Origin: Psychrobacillus sp. NEAU-3TGS
Lineage (GTDB): Bacteria > Bacillota > Bacilli > Bacillales_A > Planococcaceae
Direction: 5' to 3'
DNA: 64,000 nt
NCBI RefSeq assembly: GCF_029955155.1
Contig: NZ_JAPNOZ010000010.1
Location: forward strand, 277,561 to 341,560
Part shown: one piece after another, positions 31,222 through 39,877 of the stretch
Layout of the letters: the number at the start of each line of letters is the position of its first letter
How positions within the stretch are numbered: position 1 is the stretch's first letter
The notes under the pieces: model-generated
Database searches by the model: none
Told to the model about the DNA's origin: nothing
The model's input: only the letters and a program-made list of their open reading frames with translations
Translations under genes and position numbers: made by a program

Positions 31222-32523
31222 CTAATTAAGTAATCGTTTTCCTTTTTCGTAGTATACTTCTTTTACAGGCTCTGGAACCATTCCTCCACCAGTTGCCCAG
31301 GCAATATGTGTCGCATTGTTCAAAGCAACTCCATTGCTCGCTAGATGAATTGGTCCTGTCATTCCAGCAAGTGCAGATGGTTCTAAGTAAATTTGTTCTG
31401 TATCTGCAAGTAGTGCGAGCAGTGTATACATTTTTTCATCACTAATCGTATAACTTCCGCTTAATAGCTGCTCTAATGTTTTTCCGACAAATCCAGAAGG
31501 ACGACCAACAGCTAAACCATCTGCGTCGGTTTTGTTGTCTAAGCCTATTTCATCTACCGCTATATCTTCATGTAATCCCGTCATCATTCCAAGCAGCATA
31601 CACGGTGAATGAGTTGGTTCAGCAAAGTAGCAATGTACATGGTCACCGAACAAAAGTTTCAAGCCAAACGCTACCCCACCAGGTCCGCCACCAACACCAC
31701 AAGGTAGATAGACAAACAAAGGATGTTTTTCATCTACTTTTTTCCCTTGCTGCTCCAATTGTTTTTTTAATCTACTCGCAGCCACCGCATAGCCCATAAA
31801 TAGGTCTGTAGAATTTTCGTCGTCTATAAAGAAGCATGTAGGATCTTTTTCCGCTTGTTTTCTGCCTTCTTCCACAGCGATACTGTAGTCGGAATCATAC
31901 TCGATGACCTCTACTCCTTTTTCTCTTAGCATATCTTTTTTCCATTGCTTCGCATCACTCGACATATGGACGGTCACGTGGAAACCAATTTTTGCGCTCA
32001 TTATTCCAATACTTAGTCCAAGGTTACCTGTTGAGCCAACTGCAATAGAATATTTTGAGAAAAATTCTTGCATTTCTTTGTCTGCAAGAACAGCGTAATC
32101 GTCAGTTTCCTTTAGTAAACCTTCACGAATGGCAAGTGTCTCCGCAGTTTTCAAAACTTCGTAAATGCCCCCTCGTGCTTTAATAGAACCGGAAATCGGT
32201 AGATTACTATCGCATTTCAATAAAAGATCTCCGTTGAAATCTGTTTGAAGTAACTCTTTCATCGCAGTAGCCATTGCTGGAATCTCTACAAGTGGAGATT
32301 CAATAATGCCATTTGATTTCGCTGTTTCAGGAAAGGCAATTTGTAAGTAAGATGCAAATCGATCTAGGCGATCGCTTGCATCCTGTACCATTTCACTCGT
32401 TACAGATAGACTTTTCAAGGCGTCTTCTGTATTTGTCAAATTTGGATTAAACCAAATCACTTCTTCTGCTTTTTTCATTTTTCCAATTAAAGGAAATTGC
32501 TCGATCAAATTCTGTCTACTCAT
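31222..32523 (-). CDS. dsdA: D-serine ammonia-lyase (D-serine dehydratase)
   Basis: 433 residues, full length. The PLP lysine is in [12 protein letters not shown] (about residue 115). The phosphate-binding loop is [13 protein letters not shown], the glycine loop [13 protein letters not shown], and the C-terminal [11 protein letters not shown] is typical of DsdA. It converts D-serine to pyruvate and ammonia, using or detoxifying a wall-derived D-amino acid. Monocistronic, or paired with the upstream acetyltransferase (20 bp). Confidence 0.92.
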   Translation of the reverse strand: MSRQNLIEQFPLIGKMKKAEEVIWFNPNLTNTEDALKSLSVTSEMVQDASDRLDRFASYLQIAFPETAKSNGIIESPLVEIPAMATAMKELLQTDFNGDLLLKCDSNLPISGSIKARGGIYEVLKTAETLAIREGLLKETDDYAVLADKEMQEFFSKYSIAVGSTGNLGLSIGIMSAKIGFHVTVHMSSDAKQWKKDMLREKGVEVIEYDSDYSIAVEEGRKQAEKDPTCFFIDDENSTDLFMGYAVAASRLKKQLEQQGKKVDEKHPLFVYLPCGVGGGPGGVAFGLKLLFGDHVHCYFAEPTHSPCMLLGMMTGLHEDIAVDEIGLDNKTDADGLAVGRPSGFVGKTLEQLLSGSYTISDEKMYTLLALLADTEQIYLEPSALAGMTGPIHLASNGVALNNATHIAWATGGGMVPEPVKEVYYEKGKRLLN

Positions 32524-32542
32524 CGTTGTCTAACCCTTTCTA

Positions 32543-32986
32543 CTATAAGCTATACACATGTGTTATATCAGGTGAACGTTCGTCAAACTGGAATCCATTG
32601 GCACGGTAAAATGCATCCGCTTTTGCTGATTCTGTTTTCGTTGTAATTTCATTGAACTGTCCTCTTGCATGGACGAAAAGCGCATGAAAAAGTTCACTTC
32701 CAATTCCTTTTCTGCGATAGGATGGTAATGTATAGGCTCTTTGTAGCCTGGCAGCTGAAGCATCCTTGCTCTTCGTATTTCGATTTAATCCTCCAATTGC
32801 AACGAGTTCTTCCCCATCCCATGCACCAAAAAGCGCCTCTCCTTGTTCGCTAAATCGATTCGTACCATCTTCATATTCAGAAGCAAGTCTCGATACGAAA
32901 CGATATCCTTCTTTTTCGCTTTCTTTAATTAGTCTGGATACGTCTACTTCATTTAAATCAGAAATCTTTTTCACTTCGATTGCCAT
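32543..32986 (-). CDS. GNAT-family N-acetyltransferase
   Basis: 147 residues from ATG 32986 (GGGGGAAC upstream). A longer in-frame start at 33082 adds 32 residues without family likeness. The acetyl-CoA loop is LPSYRRKGIGSELFHALFVH (about 87-106), with FGAWDGEELVAIGGL before it. It lies 19 bp upstream of dsdA on the same strand. The substrate is unknown. Confidence 0.78.
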   Translation of the reverse strand: MAIEVKKISDLNEVDVSRLIKESEKEGYRFVSRLASEYEDGTNRFSEQGEALFGAWDGEELVAIGGLNRNTKSKDASAARLQRAYTLPSYRRKGIGSELFHALFVHARGQFNEITTKTESAKADAFYRANGFQFDERSPDITHVYSL

Positions 32987-33555
32987 GTAAGTTCCCCCAT
33001 TCCATTTTTTAAAAACGAATTCCTTACTAGTATTCAATATATGTAAGCAGTTTCCCTTTAAATTATTGAAAACAAAAGACATTATTACAGGTGTAAGATA
33101 CTAGTGAAAATCCCTTAAGCAAGAATAAAAGCGCAAGCGCCTATGACTGCTGATAGACAAATGAAAATGAGCAGTAATATTGGATGTTGCACAGAATAAG
33201 GAAACTGCGCGGTAGTGAATTGAAGGAAGAGTCCGCTAAATTCCCGCTGCAGGACGTACGCTTTCCGCCGGCTTGGCTTCAGCCGCTTCCGCTCCAATCG
33301 ATTAAGGCTAACGTTATCTAATTTGCATCACTGTTTAACAAATGTAACTTCTTCAAAGGTTTTCTAACTAATTAATTCCAATAAATGGTGTAACACGACA
33401 TAATAGGCTGCGAACACGACAAAGTCATACTTGAACATGACAAAACTCAGGCCGAGCACGGCAAAGCCTAGCAAACGGAAGCTTTTTGAAAAGTAATCCT
33501 AATTAATGCCCTATTATTACTGCCTTCTCAATCCCAGTTAACTTGTTTTAGGAAA

Positions 33556-33690
33556 ATTGGTTGCTCTCAAGGGTAATTTGGTTGCTGTTAGAATGCAACT
33601 AGTTGCTCTTAACATTCGTTTGGTTGCTTTCAGACTACAACTAGGTGCTTTCGACAACTGTTTGGTGCACTTAGCCACTTATTGGATTTG
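33556..33690. repeat. 21-nt degenerate array, six units (in element copy B)
   Basis: Units start with TTGCT or its variant at 33561, 33582, 33603, 33624, 33645 and about 33665, an almost exact 21-nt period with core TTTGGTTGCT. In one plus frame the array is open and reads as seven-residue repeats (LVALKGN, LVAVRMQ, LVALNIR, LVAFRLQ). Confidence 0.8.
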
Positions 33691-33799
33691 CATGGTCAAA
33701 AACTGTGGATGATTTCTTTAGTAAATCGATCATAAATAACCAGTGAATCAGAATCCATTTATAGCTCTGATAACTGCCTAGCTAAATTAGCAAGAAGTC

Positions 33800-33936
33800 T
33801 CCATTGATTGAAGCGGAAGGAGGCGACTCCTGCGGGAATCAAGCGGGACAGGTGAGACCCCGCAGTGGAGCGACAGCGACCGAGGAGGCTCACCGCCCGC
33901 CCCGCGGAAAGCGTCCTCCTGAAGCGAAAATTCTAG
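33800..33936. repeat. GC-rich structured block, second copy
   Basis: Nearly base-for-base the same as 8925-9055, while the middle parts of the two elements have drifted. This suggests selection on, or recent spread of, this block. Confidence 0.65.
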
Positions 33937-34019
33937 CGGTTACCTAATAAAATTTCTTTATGCGCAGTAGTTTCCCTATACTGATCGGCAAGCCATAAAA
34001 CTTATAATTTTCTAGCCAA

Positions 34020-34053
34020 TAAAAAATCCCGCATTGCTTGGGCAAGGCGAGAC
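34020..34053 (-). terminator. terminator of trhO
   Basis: CTCGCCTTGC pairs with GCAATGCGGG (G-U pairs) and is followed by TTTTTT on the minus strand. Confidence 0.7.
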
Positions 34054-34062
34054 TTTGAGATT

Positions 34063-35019
34063 TTATACTGTTGCTTCAATAACAGCTAGTCTTTGTGCTA
34101 CTTCTTCTTCGGAAAGATTATGTTCTACTTTGTAGCGGTTACGTGGGTGTACACGGCACTCGTGAGAGCAGCTACGAAGGTATTTGTGTTCGTTTTCTTC
34201 TGAGCAAAGAATTTTGTCATTACATTCTGGATTTGCACAGTTTACATAGCGTTCACATGGTTCACCAGTGAAATGGTCTTTCCCTACAATAACATGTTCT
34301 ACTTGGTTGATCGGAACAGCGATACGCTCGTCAAATACGTACATTTGACCATCCCATAATTGACCGCGAACTTCTGGGTCTTTTGCGTATGTTGCAATTC
34401 CACCATGTAGTTGCGCAACATCTTCGAATCCTTCTCGCACTAACCAGCCCGAGAACTTTTCACAACGAATTCCACCTGTACAGTATGTTAAAACTTTTTT
34501 GCCTTCGAACATTTCTCTGTTCTCTAGCATCCATTCTGGAAGATCGCGGAAGTTGCGAATATCTGGACGAATTGCCCCGCGGAAGTGTCCTAGGTCAAAT
34601 TCATAGTCATTACGAGCATCGATTACTACTGTATCTTCTGCTTGCATTTGTTCAAAAAACTCTTTTGGAGAAAGGTATTTTCCTGTTAATTCATTTGGAT
34701 TGATATCATCTGCTAATCCTAAGTGAACGATTTCTCGTTTAGGACGAACATGCATTTTTTTAAACGCGTGTCCTTCTGTTTCATCTATTTTATACACCAT
34801 GTCAGCAAAACGATTGTCTGCTTTCATCATGTTGATATATGCATCGGTTTGTTCAATTGTTCCCGAGCACGTGCCGTTAATACCTTCATCTGATACTAAA
34901 ATACGCCCTTTTAACCCAATTTCTTTACAAGCAACAAGATGTTCTTGTGCGAATGTTACTGGATCTTCAATCGGGACATATTTATAGTAAAGTAATACTC
35001 TGTATGCATTTGTTTCCAT
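34063..35019 (-). CDS. trhO: tRNA uridine-5 hydroxylase, rhodanese family
   Basis: 318 residues with an N-terminal ferredoxin-like domain ([16 protein letters not shown]), a central rhodanese domain with the active loop CTGGIRCEK (about 180-190), and a C-terminal Cys-rich part ([29 protein letters not shown]). This is the full TrhO (formerly YbfQ/YceA) layout. It forms 5-hydroxyuridine at U34 of tRNA using prephenate. Single gene with good ribosome site (AAAGGTGG) and terminator. Confidence 0.92.
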   Translation of the reverse strand: METNAYRVLLYYKYVPIEDPVTFAQEHLVACKEIGLKGRILVSDEGINGTCSGTIEQTDAYINMMKADNRFADMVYKIDETEGHAFKKMHVRPKREIVHLGLADDINPNELTGKYLSPKEFFEQMQAEDTVVIDARNDYEFDLGHFRGAIRPDIRNFRDLPEWMLENREMFEGKKVLTYCTGGIRCEKFSGWLVREGFEDVAQLHGGIATYAKDPEVRGQLWDGQMYVFDERIAVPINQVEHVIVGKDHFTGEPCERYVNCANPECNDKILCSEENEHKYLRSCSHECRVHPRNRYKVEHNLSEEEVAQRLAVIEATV

Positions 35020-35108
35020 TTTTTACTCCACCTTTTCTAATTTTGTCCACCGTACAGTATAACAAAATTAGAGTTGGTTGTTAACTATTACGATTGAATT
35101 CGCAACAG

Positions 35109-35555
35109 TCAGTCTTTCACTGCTACTTTACAAAGTTCTGTAAAGCTTCTTTCAAATTTTTCATTGTCTTCTTTTTGGCGTTTCCTTGGTCCTTTTAATC
35201 TTCCGCCAGCTTGCCTAATTTTTTTGGACATATGGCGACTATCTAATAACTGGTCAATATTTTCATGTGTATACCAACGTCCATTTTGATCGATTGCGAA
35301 GCCTTGTTTTGCTAATACCATTGCCGCAAGCCCGTAATCCTGTGTTACAACAATATCACCTTTTTTCACTCGATTCACTAGCACGAAGTCCACCGCATCA
35401 GCGCCTTTAGAGACCATTACCGTTTCTGCTCCATCTCTTTGCATATAGTGGGCAGTGTCACATAGTAATGTAACTTTTAAATTAAACTTTTTTGCTACCG
35501 CGATTGTCAAATCTACAACTGGACATCCATCTGCATCTACTAAAATACTCACCAT
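35109..35555 (-). CDS. yqxD: YaiI/YqxD family protein (UPF0178)
   Basis: 148 residues: ILVDADGCPVVD at the start, CDTAHYM, VTQDYGLAAM and the basic end GPRKRQKEDNEKF. This is the complete UPF0178 pattern with a PIN/NYN-like set of acidic residues. The biochemical role is not established. ATG 35555 lies 6 nt after GAGGTG; an upstream ATG at 35573 overlaps that site. Confidence 0.85.
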   Translation of the reverse strand: MVSILVDADGCPVVDLTIAVAKKFNLKVTLLCDTAHYMQRDGAETVMVSKGADAVDFVLVNRVKKGDIVVTQDYGLAAMVLAKQGFAIDQNGRWYTHENIDQLLDSRHMSKKIRQAGGRLKGPRKRQKEDNEKFERSFTELCKVAVKD

Positions 35556-35651
35556 TTTACGCACCTCACCCAAATGTCCTTTTTACCACATTGTATTACA
35601 TATTTTCATGGAAAGCATAATGTAAGAAAAAAGCGCCCACTACCGGACGCT

Positions 35652-36737
35652 TTATCGTTCATATGCTCCTAATATTTCTACTGCTTTTTCTGTGATAGAC
35701 GTATCAACGGCTTTATCAAAATCAACATCCCCACTTATTGCGCCATTTGCTTTATATGCATCATACTGCTTTAAGACATCATCTAAAAACATTTTACCAT
35801 CTGGGTCCAGACCCGTTACAAATACTTTTTCCCATAATGCTGGATCTTTTAAAGCAGTATGCTTTGTCATAATATCAATTATTTCCTTTTTTCCTTCATC
35901 TTTAATGAAAGCATCGTTATAGTCACGTACCCCTTTTAAGTAAGCAGCCATAAAGCGTAATGACACATTTTTTTCGTCATTCATAAATTGAGGTGATCCT
36001 AGTACGAGAGCAATTTGTGATTCAGGAGCATAGTCTGTTGCATCTCCAAAACGAAGGTGTAAGTCATTTTCAATTCCTTGTGTGATAAGCGGTTCAATTT
36101 GTAGTGCGGCGTCAATCGAACCATTGTCTATTGCACCTAGCATACTACCAAAATCCCCTAGTAACACAAGCTCTACATCATCTTGTGTTAAACCAGCATG
36201 TTTTAACATTTCTAAGTAAATATATTCATCGATTGAATTTTTCGAAGAGATAGCAATACGTTTCCCTTTGAAATCTTTGTATTCTTTTATAACATCTTTC
36301 ATATGATTACCTATTACAAATGTAAAGTACGATTTTCCTGGTACATTATGTCCTTTATCGGCAATTATTTTTACGTCGATTCCTTGGGCAATCGCATTAA
36401 AGAATGATGCAGTGGATACGCCACCCGCTATATCTACTTCACCAGATGCAAGCGTTGGAAGCATCTCATCACTATTTGCAAACTGGGCAAATTCTACTTC
36501 AATATTATAATCTTCGAAATATCCTTTTTCTTTTGCTATATAAAACCCGGCTCCAGATGCTGCACCATCTTCAGCGATCCGCACTTTCACTTTCTTATCA
36601 AGTGGAGCCAAATCTCCTGAAGGGTTATTTGTATTTACCTCATCGTCGAATACATCTTCGCTCTCTTTTTCTTTAGAACTACAAGCACCTAGTAAAAGCA
36701 CTATGGATGCAAATAGTATGAACCAACGCTTTTTCAC
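35652..36737 (-). CDS. ABC transporter substrate-binding lipoprotein, SsuA/TauA/THI5-like
   Basis: 361 residues. The signal peptide with lipobox LLLGAC is followed by an acidic linker and a NMT1/SsuA-like domain (GFYIAKEKGYFEDYNIEVE; GEVDIAGGVSTASFFNA; KGKRIAISSKNSIDEY). It starts at GTG after GGGAGG. It is third in an operon with an inner-membrane permease and an ATPase. The substrate could be a sulfonate, nitrate, pyrimidine precursor or other small compound; nothing upstream, such as a riboswitch, decides. Confidence 0.82.
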   Translation of the reverse strand: MKKRWFILFASIVLLLGACSSKEKESEDVFDDEVNTNNPSGDLAPLDKKVKVRIAEDGAASGAGFYIAKEKGYFEDYNIEVEFAQFANSDEMLPTLASGEVDIAGGVSTASFFNAIAQGIDVKIIADKGHNVPGKSYFTFVIGNHMKDVIKEYKDFKGKRIAISSKNSIDEYIYLEMLKHAGLTQDDVELVLLGDFGSMLGAIDNGSIDAALQIEPLITQGIENDLHLRFGDATDYAPESQIALVLGSPQFMNDEKNVSLRFMAAYLKGVRDYNDAFIKDEGKKEIIDIMTKHTALKDPALWEKVFVTGLDPDGKMFLDDVLKQYDAYKANGAISGDVDFDKAVDTSITEKAVEILGAYER

Positions 36738-36749
36738 AAGCTTCCTCCC

Positions 36750-37529
36750 TTATCCTCTAGACCTTTGTACTTCTTGTTGTAAATGATTCCAAATAGCAAT
36801 AAATTGCTCCGCCATCTCTGCATTTGCTCGCACTTGCTCCATCGTTCTCGGTCTTGGTATGGGGACCTTAATTTCATTGACGATTTTTCCGGGGTGCGCG
36901 CTCATTAATACAATCCGGTCGCTTAGCAGTAACGCTTCATCAATGCTATGCGTAATAAATAACACTGTTTTTTTCGTTTCGGACCAAATAGAAAGTAATT
37001 CTTCTTGTAAAATGAATTTGTTTTGTTCATCAAGTGCTGCAAATGGTTCATCCATTAGTAAAATTTCAGGGTCGTTTGCAAAAGCTCTCGCAATACTTAT
37101 CCTTTGCTTCATGCCCCCTGATAGCTCATTCGGATAAAGCTTAGAAAAGTTTCTTAGACCCACTTTTTTCAAATATATATCCGTTTGCTTACGAATAAAT
37201 TCCTTCGGTAAATGACGCATATTAAGCCCGAAAGCCACATTTTCTTCGACCGTCAACCAAGGAATAACTCCTTTTTCTTGGAAGACCATCGACTGCAAAG
37301 GGCGAAAATCAGAATCTGCTGCAATTGTAAATTGACCAGAACTTGGATGCTCCAGACCTGCAAGTATGCGTAATAGAGTTGTCTTTCCACAACCACTCGG
37401 TCCGACTAGACAAACAAATTCTCCTTCTTTTACTTCGAGAGATACATTTTTAAATGCTGTCACACTATTATTTTTCTTGTAAAACACCTTCGTTAAATCT
37501 TCAATAGAAATTTTCACATCATTACTCAC
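36750..37529 (-). CDS. ABC transporter ATP-binding protein, SsuB/TauB-like
   Basis: 259 residues. Walker A is VGPSGCGKTTLLR (about 40-52), the signature is ELSGGMKQRISIARA, Walker B is ILLMDEPFAALDEQ and the switch His is in LFITHSIDEALLL. It is the nitrate/sulfonate/taurine subfamily by length and motif context. It starts at GTG with GGAGGTGA before it, 4 bp after the permease stop. Confidence 0.88.
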   Translation of the reverse strand: MSNDVKISIEDLTKVFYKKNNSVTAFKNVSLEVKEGEFVCLVGPSGCGKTTLLRILAGLEHPSSGQFTIAADSDFRPLQSMVFQEKGVIPWLTVEENVAFGLNMRHLPKEFIRKQTDIYLKKVGLRNFSKLYPNELSGGMKQRISIARAFANDPEILLMDEPFAALDEQNKFILQEELLSIWSETKKTVLFITHSIDEALLLSDRIVLMSAHPGKIVNEIKVPIPRPRTMEQVRANAEMAEQFIAIWNHLQQEVQRSRG

Positions 37530-37533
37530 CTAT

Positions 37534-38355
37534 TCACCTCCATGGGACAATTTTCTTTTGCAGCCCACGTAGGAGAAGGGAAAATAGAAATCCAAAGAAG
37601 GAGATGAGTATTAAACCAACGAACATTTCTTTTAACATAAATGCTTTATAAGAGGTCCATATTAAATACCCGATTCCTGACGTGGCTCCCATCATTTCCG
37701 CAGCAACGATTGTAAGCAGTGCAATTGCCTGCCCCATTTGAATGCCTTCTAGCATGACAGGGAGTGCACCCGGAAATGCTATTTTGAAGAAAAAATCTTT
37801 CGGACTTGCCCCGTAATTTTTAGCAACGTCTAAATGCACTTTTTCTATACTGAGAACACCTGCAACGGTATTAATAACAACTGGGAAAAATACGCTTCCT
37901 GCAATCGTTACTATTTTAGAGAAGTCTCCTATTCCAAAGAAAATAATAATGATAGGCAGTAGTGCTAGCGTAGGTATTGGCATTAGCGCCATCACAATTG
38001 GGGATATAAAATGTCGAATTGGCGCATACAATCCCATCAGCAGGCCAATGACTACCCCTGGTATAACGCCGAGTAAAAATCCTGCTGCAATTCTATACAA
38101 AGATACGGAAACATGTGTCCATAAAAGTCCGTTCGTTGCCAGTTCGAAAAATGTAGATACAATGGCAGACGGCGGTGGGAAAAATCGAATATCTAAAATT
38201 CCCGTTCGAGAGCATATTTCCCAAATCAAAAGAATAAGAATAGGTGAAATAATTGTTAATAGTTGCTTGCTTCGCTCTTTTACTTGTTGCTTTTTCCATT
38301 CCTGTTGCTCGGTTTCGTAGGGATCGAATAGTCCGTTCCCTTTTTCATCGCGCAT
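37534..38355 (-). CDS. ABC transporter permease, SsuC/TauC-like
   Basis: 273 residues with about six helices and the BPD_transp_1 EAA loop (VAKNYGASPKDFFFKIAFPGALPVM). An N-terminal cytoplasmic stretch of 35 residues (start MRDEKGNGLFDPYETEQQEW) is longer than usual. First gene of the importer operon, with ribosome site GAGGTGG. Confidence 0.86.
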   Translation of the reverse strand: MRDEKGNGLFDPYETEQQEWKKQQVKERSKQLLTIISPILILLIWEICSRTGILDIRFFPPPSAIVSTFFELATNGLLWTHVSVSLYRIAAGFLLGVIPGVVIGLLMGLYAPIRHFISPIVMALMPIPTLALLPIIIIFFGIGDFSKIVTIAGSVFFPVVINTVAGVLSIEKVHLDVAKNYGASPKDFFFKIAFPGALPVMLEGIQMGQAIALLTIVAAEMMGATSGIGYLIWTSYKAFMLKEMFVGLILISFFGFLFSLLLRGLQKKIVPWR

Positions 38356-38507
38356 TTTTCACCACCTCTTCTCAAAATAATATGTCGTATGTCGGGAATG
38401 TGTGAAAGATGCGTAAAATACTAGCTAGAGCCTATTTTTAAAGAATATTTCAATTTGACAAAATACACATTATTTGGTAAGTTTATAAATATTTTTAAGG
38501 GGAGGTA

Positions 38508-39839
38508 ATGAAATTGTCGCCAAGAGAATTAATGTCTAATAGAGAAATGCCATATTTCGTTATTAGTCTTATTTTCAGTGTCCTATTATACATACTTGCT
38601 ATCTTATCTTTATTTGGAATTGCTATCTTACTAGTTTTATTTGCTTTTTTACTCTATGCCAACATGATTATGCTTGGATCCATTCGAGGAAATGGCGTAC
38701 GTATTAGTGAAAGGCAGTTTCCAGACATCTATGAACGAGTAGTCTCTTTATCTACTGAGATGGGTCTAAAAAAAGTACCCGATGTCTTCGTTATTCATTC
38801 GGAAGGTGCATTTAATGCATTTGCTACAAGATTTCTAGGAAGAAATATGGTTGTCATTTATTCAGAAGTGTTTGAGCTTGCTAGGGAACGTGGAGAGGCA
38901 GAACTTGATTTTATCATTGCGCATGAGCTTTCCCATGTAAAAAGAAGACATGTGTGGAAGAATATTTTAATCATGCCTGCTCAGTTTATACCATTTCTTT
39001 CCCAAGCATATAGTCGATCTTGTGAGTATACCTGTGACCGGGAAGCGGCTTACTATATACAAAATGGGGAAGCTGCCAAACGAGCCCTTACAATCCTTGG
39101 CGTTGGAAAACAATTATATACAGAAGTAAATGAGGATGCTTTTCTGGAACAAATTCAAACGGAATCGAATGTTGCCGTATGGTTAAGTGAAGTATTATCT
39201 AGCCATCCGCTGTTACCTAAACGAGTGCAAGCTGTTGGGAACTTTATGCAAGTAGAAGGCACATCTACATACTACTCCAATTCCACTAAAATCGCCTTAG
39301 GCATTGGTGCTTTCTTTGGAATTTTCTTTGTTTGTTATATTGCGGTTATTGCCCTAATTACAGCTGGTTCTTTAACGTATGCAAGTTTGTTTTCTGGAAG
39401 TGTATTTGATGAATTATCTGCAGAAAATGAATTATCTGCAGAAGAGGATTATTTAAATAGCGATTATTCATTGACATTAACCCCTCTCATGGAAGCTGTT
39501 TCAAATAGAGATGACAGCACAGTTAGAGATCTCCTATCTAGCGGAGCTGATTTAGAAGAGGTGGATTCGGAGAACACCACTGCTCTTCACTATGCTATTT
39601 ACGGCAACGATATAGCAATGGCAGAACTATTATTAGTTAGAGGAGCTAATCCAAATACAGCCGATGATTACACAAATGCGTTAACAGCTGCATTGGAAGC
39701 TGAAAACTTGGAGATGGCTTCCCTTCTATATGAGCACGGAGCAAATCCAACAATCAAGGATCCGCAAGGCTATTCAGCCTTAGACATGCTTGGTGTGAGT
39801 AACGAAGAGGATTTTTTAAATATAATTAATAATAATTAA
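38508..39839 (+). CDS. M48-family membrane metalloprotease fused to ankyrin repeats
   Basis: 443 residues. Two N-terminal helices (about 15-55) are followed by an M48 peptidase domain with the zinc site IIAHELSHVKRRH (about 145-155) and the downstream zinc Glu in CEYTCDREAAYY. A helix (about 265-290, GIGAFFGIFFVCYIAVIAL) precedes a C-terminal region with three or four ankyrin repeats (TPLMEAVSNRDDSTVRDLL; TALHYAIYGNDIAMAELLL; ALEAENLEMASLLYEHGA). The M48-ankyrin join is not common. TTG at 38514 has better spacing to GGAGG than ATG 38508; either start is possible. The ankyrin part may pick substrates or partners. Confidence 0.85.
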   Translation: MKLSPRELMSNREMPYFVISLIFSVLLYILAILSLFGIAILLVLFAFLLYANMIMLGSIRGNGVRISERQFPDIYERVVSLSTEMGLKKVPDVFVIHSEGAFNAFATRFLGRNMVVIYSEVFELARERGEAELDFIIAHELSHVKRRHVWKNILIMPAQFIPFLSQAYSRSCEYTCDREAAYYIQNGEAAKRALTILGVGKQLYTEVNEDAFLEQIQTESNVAVWLSEVLSSHPLLPKRVQAVGNFMQVEGTSTYYSNSTKIALGIGAFFGIFFVCYIAVIALITAGSLTYASLFSGSVFDELSAENELSAEEDYLNSDYSLTLTPLMEAVSNRDDSTVRDLLSSGADLEEVDSENTTALHYAIYGNDIAMAELLLVRGANPNTADDYTNALTAALEAENLEMASLLYEHGANPTIKDPQGYSALDMLGVSNEEDFLNIINNN

Positions 39840-39841
39840 CT

Positions 39842-39877
39842 AAAAGGTGAGTCTAGCAATCAGACTCACCCTTTTCT
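39842..39877. terminator. bidirectional terminator
   Basis: AAAAGGTGAGTCT and AGACTCACCCTTTT pair closely. It lies between the M48 gene (+) and sbcC (-), just touching the sbcC stop. Confidence 0.8.

Larger units (their letters stand above)
33200..33975. repeat. terminal-inverted-repeat element, copy B (776 bp)
   Basis: Same ends as copy A (GGAAACTGCGC; inverted end GCGCAG-TA-GTTTCC with a 3-nt insertion) and the same order of blocks. It is longer mainly because its 21-nt array has six units rather than three and because of extra sequence at about 33380-33480. The GC-rich right block is almost unchanged. No gene is supported in 33083-34062. Confidence 0.85.

Noticed and set aside
33115..33297. 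60-residue minus-strand frame at the left end of element copy B
   Set aside because: Half of it is the repeat's GC-rich left block. Only the short hydrophobic tail is of interest and is noted as a finding.
33556..33690. CRISPR-like array
   Set aside because: Units are 21 nt with degenerate cores and no constant 24-40-nt repeats or spacers; no cas genes nearby.
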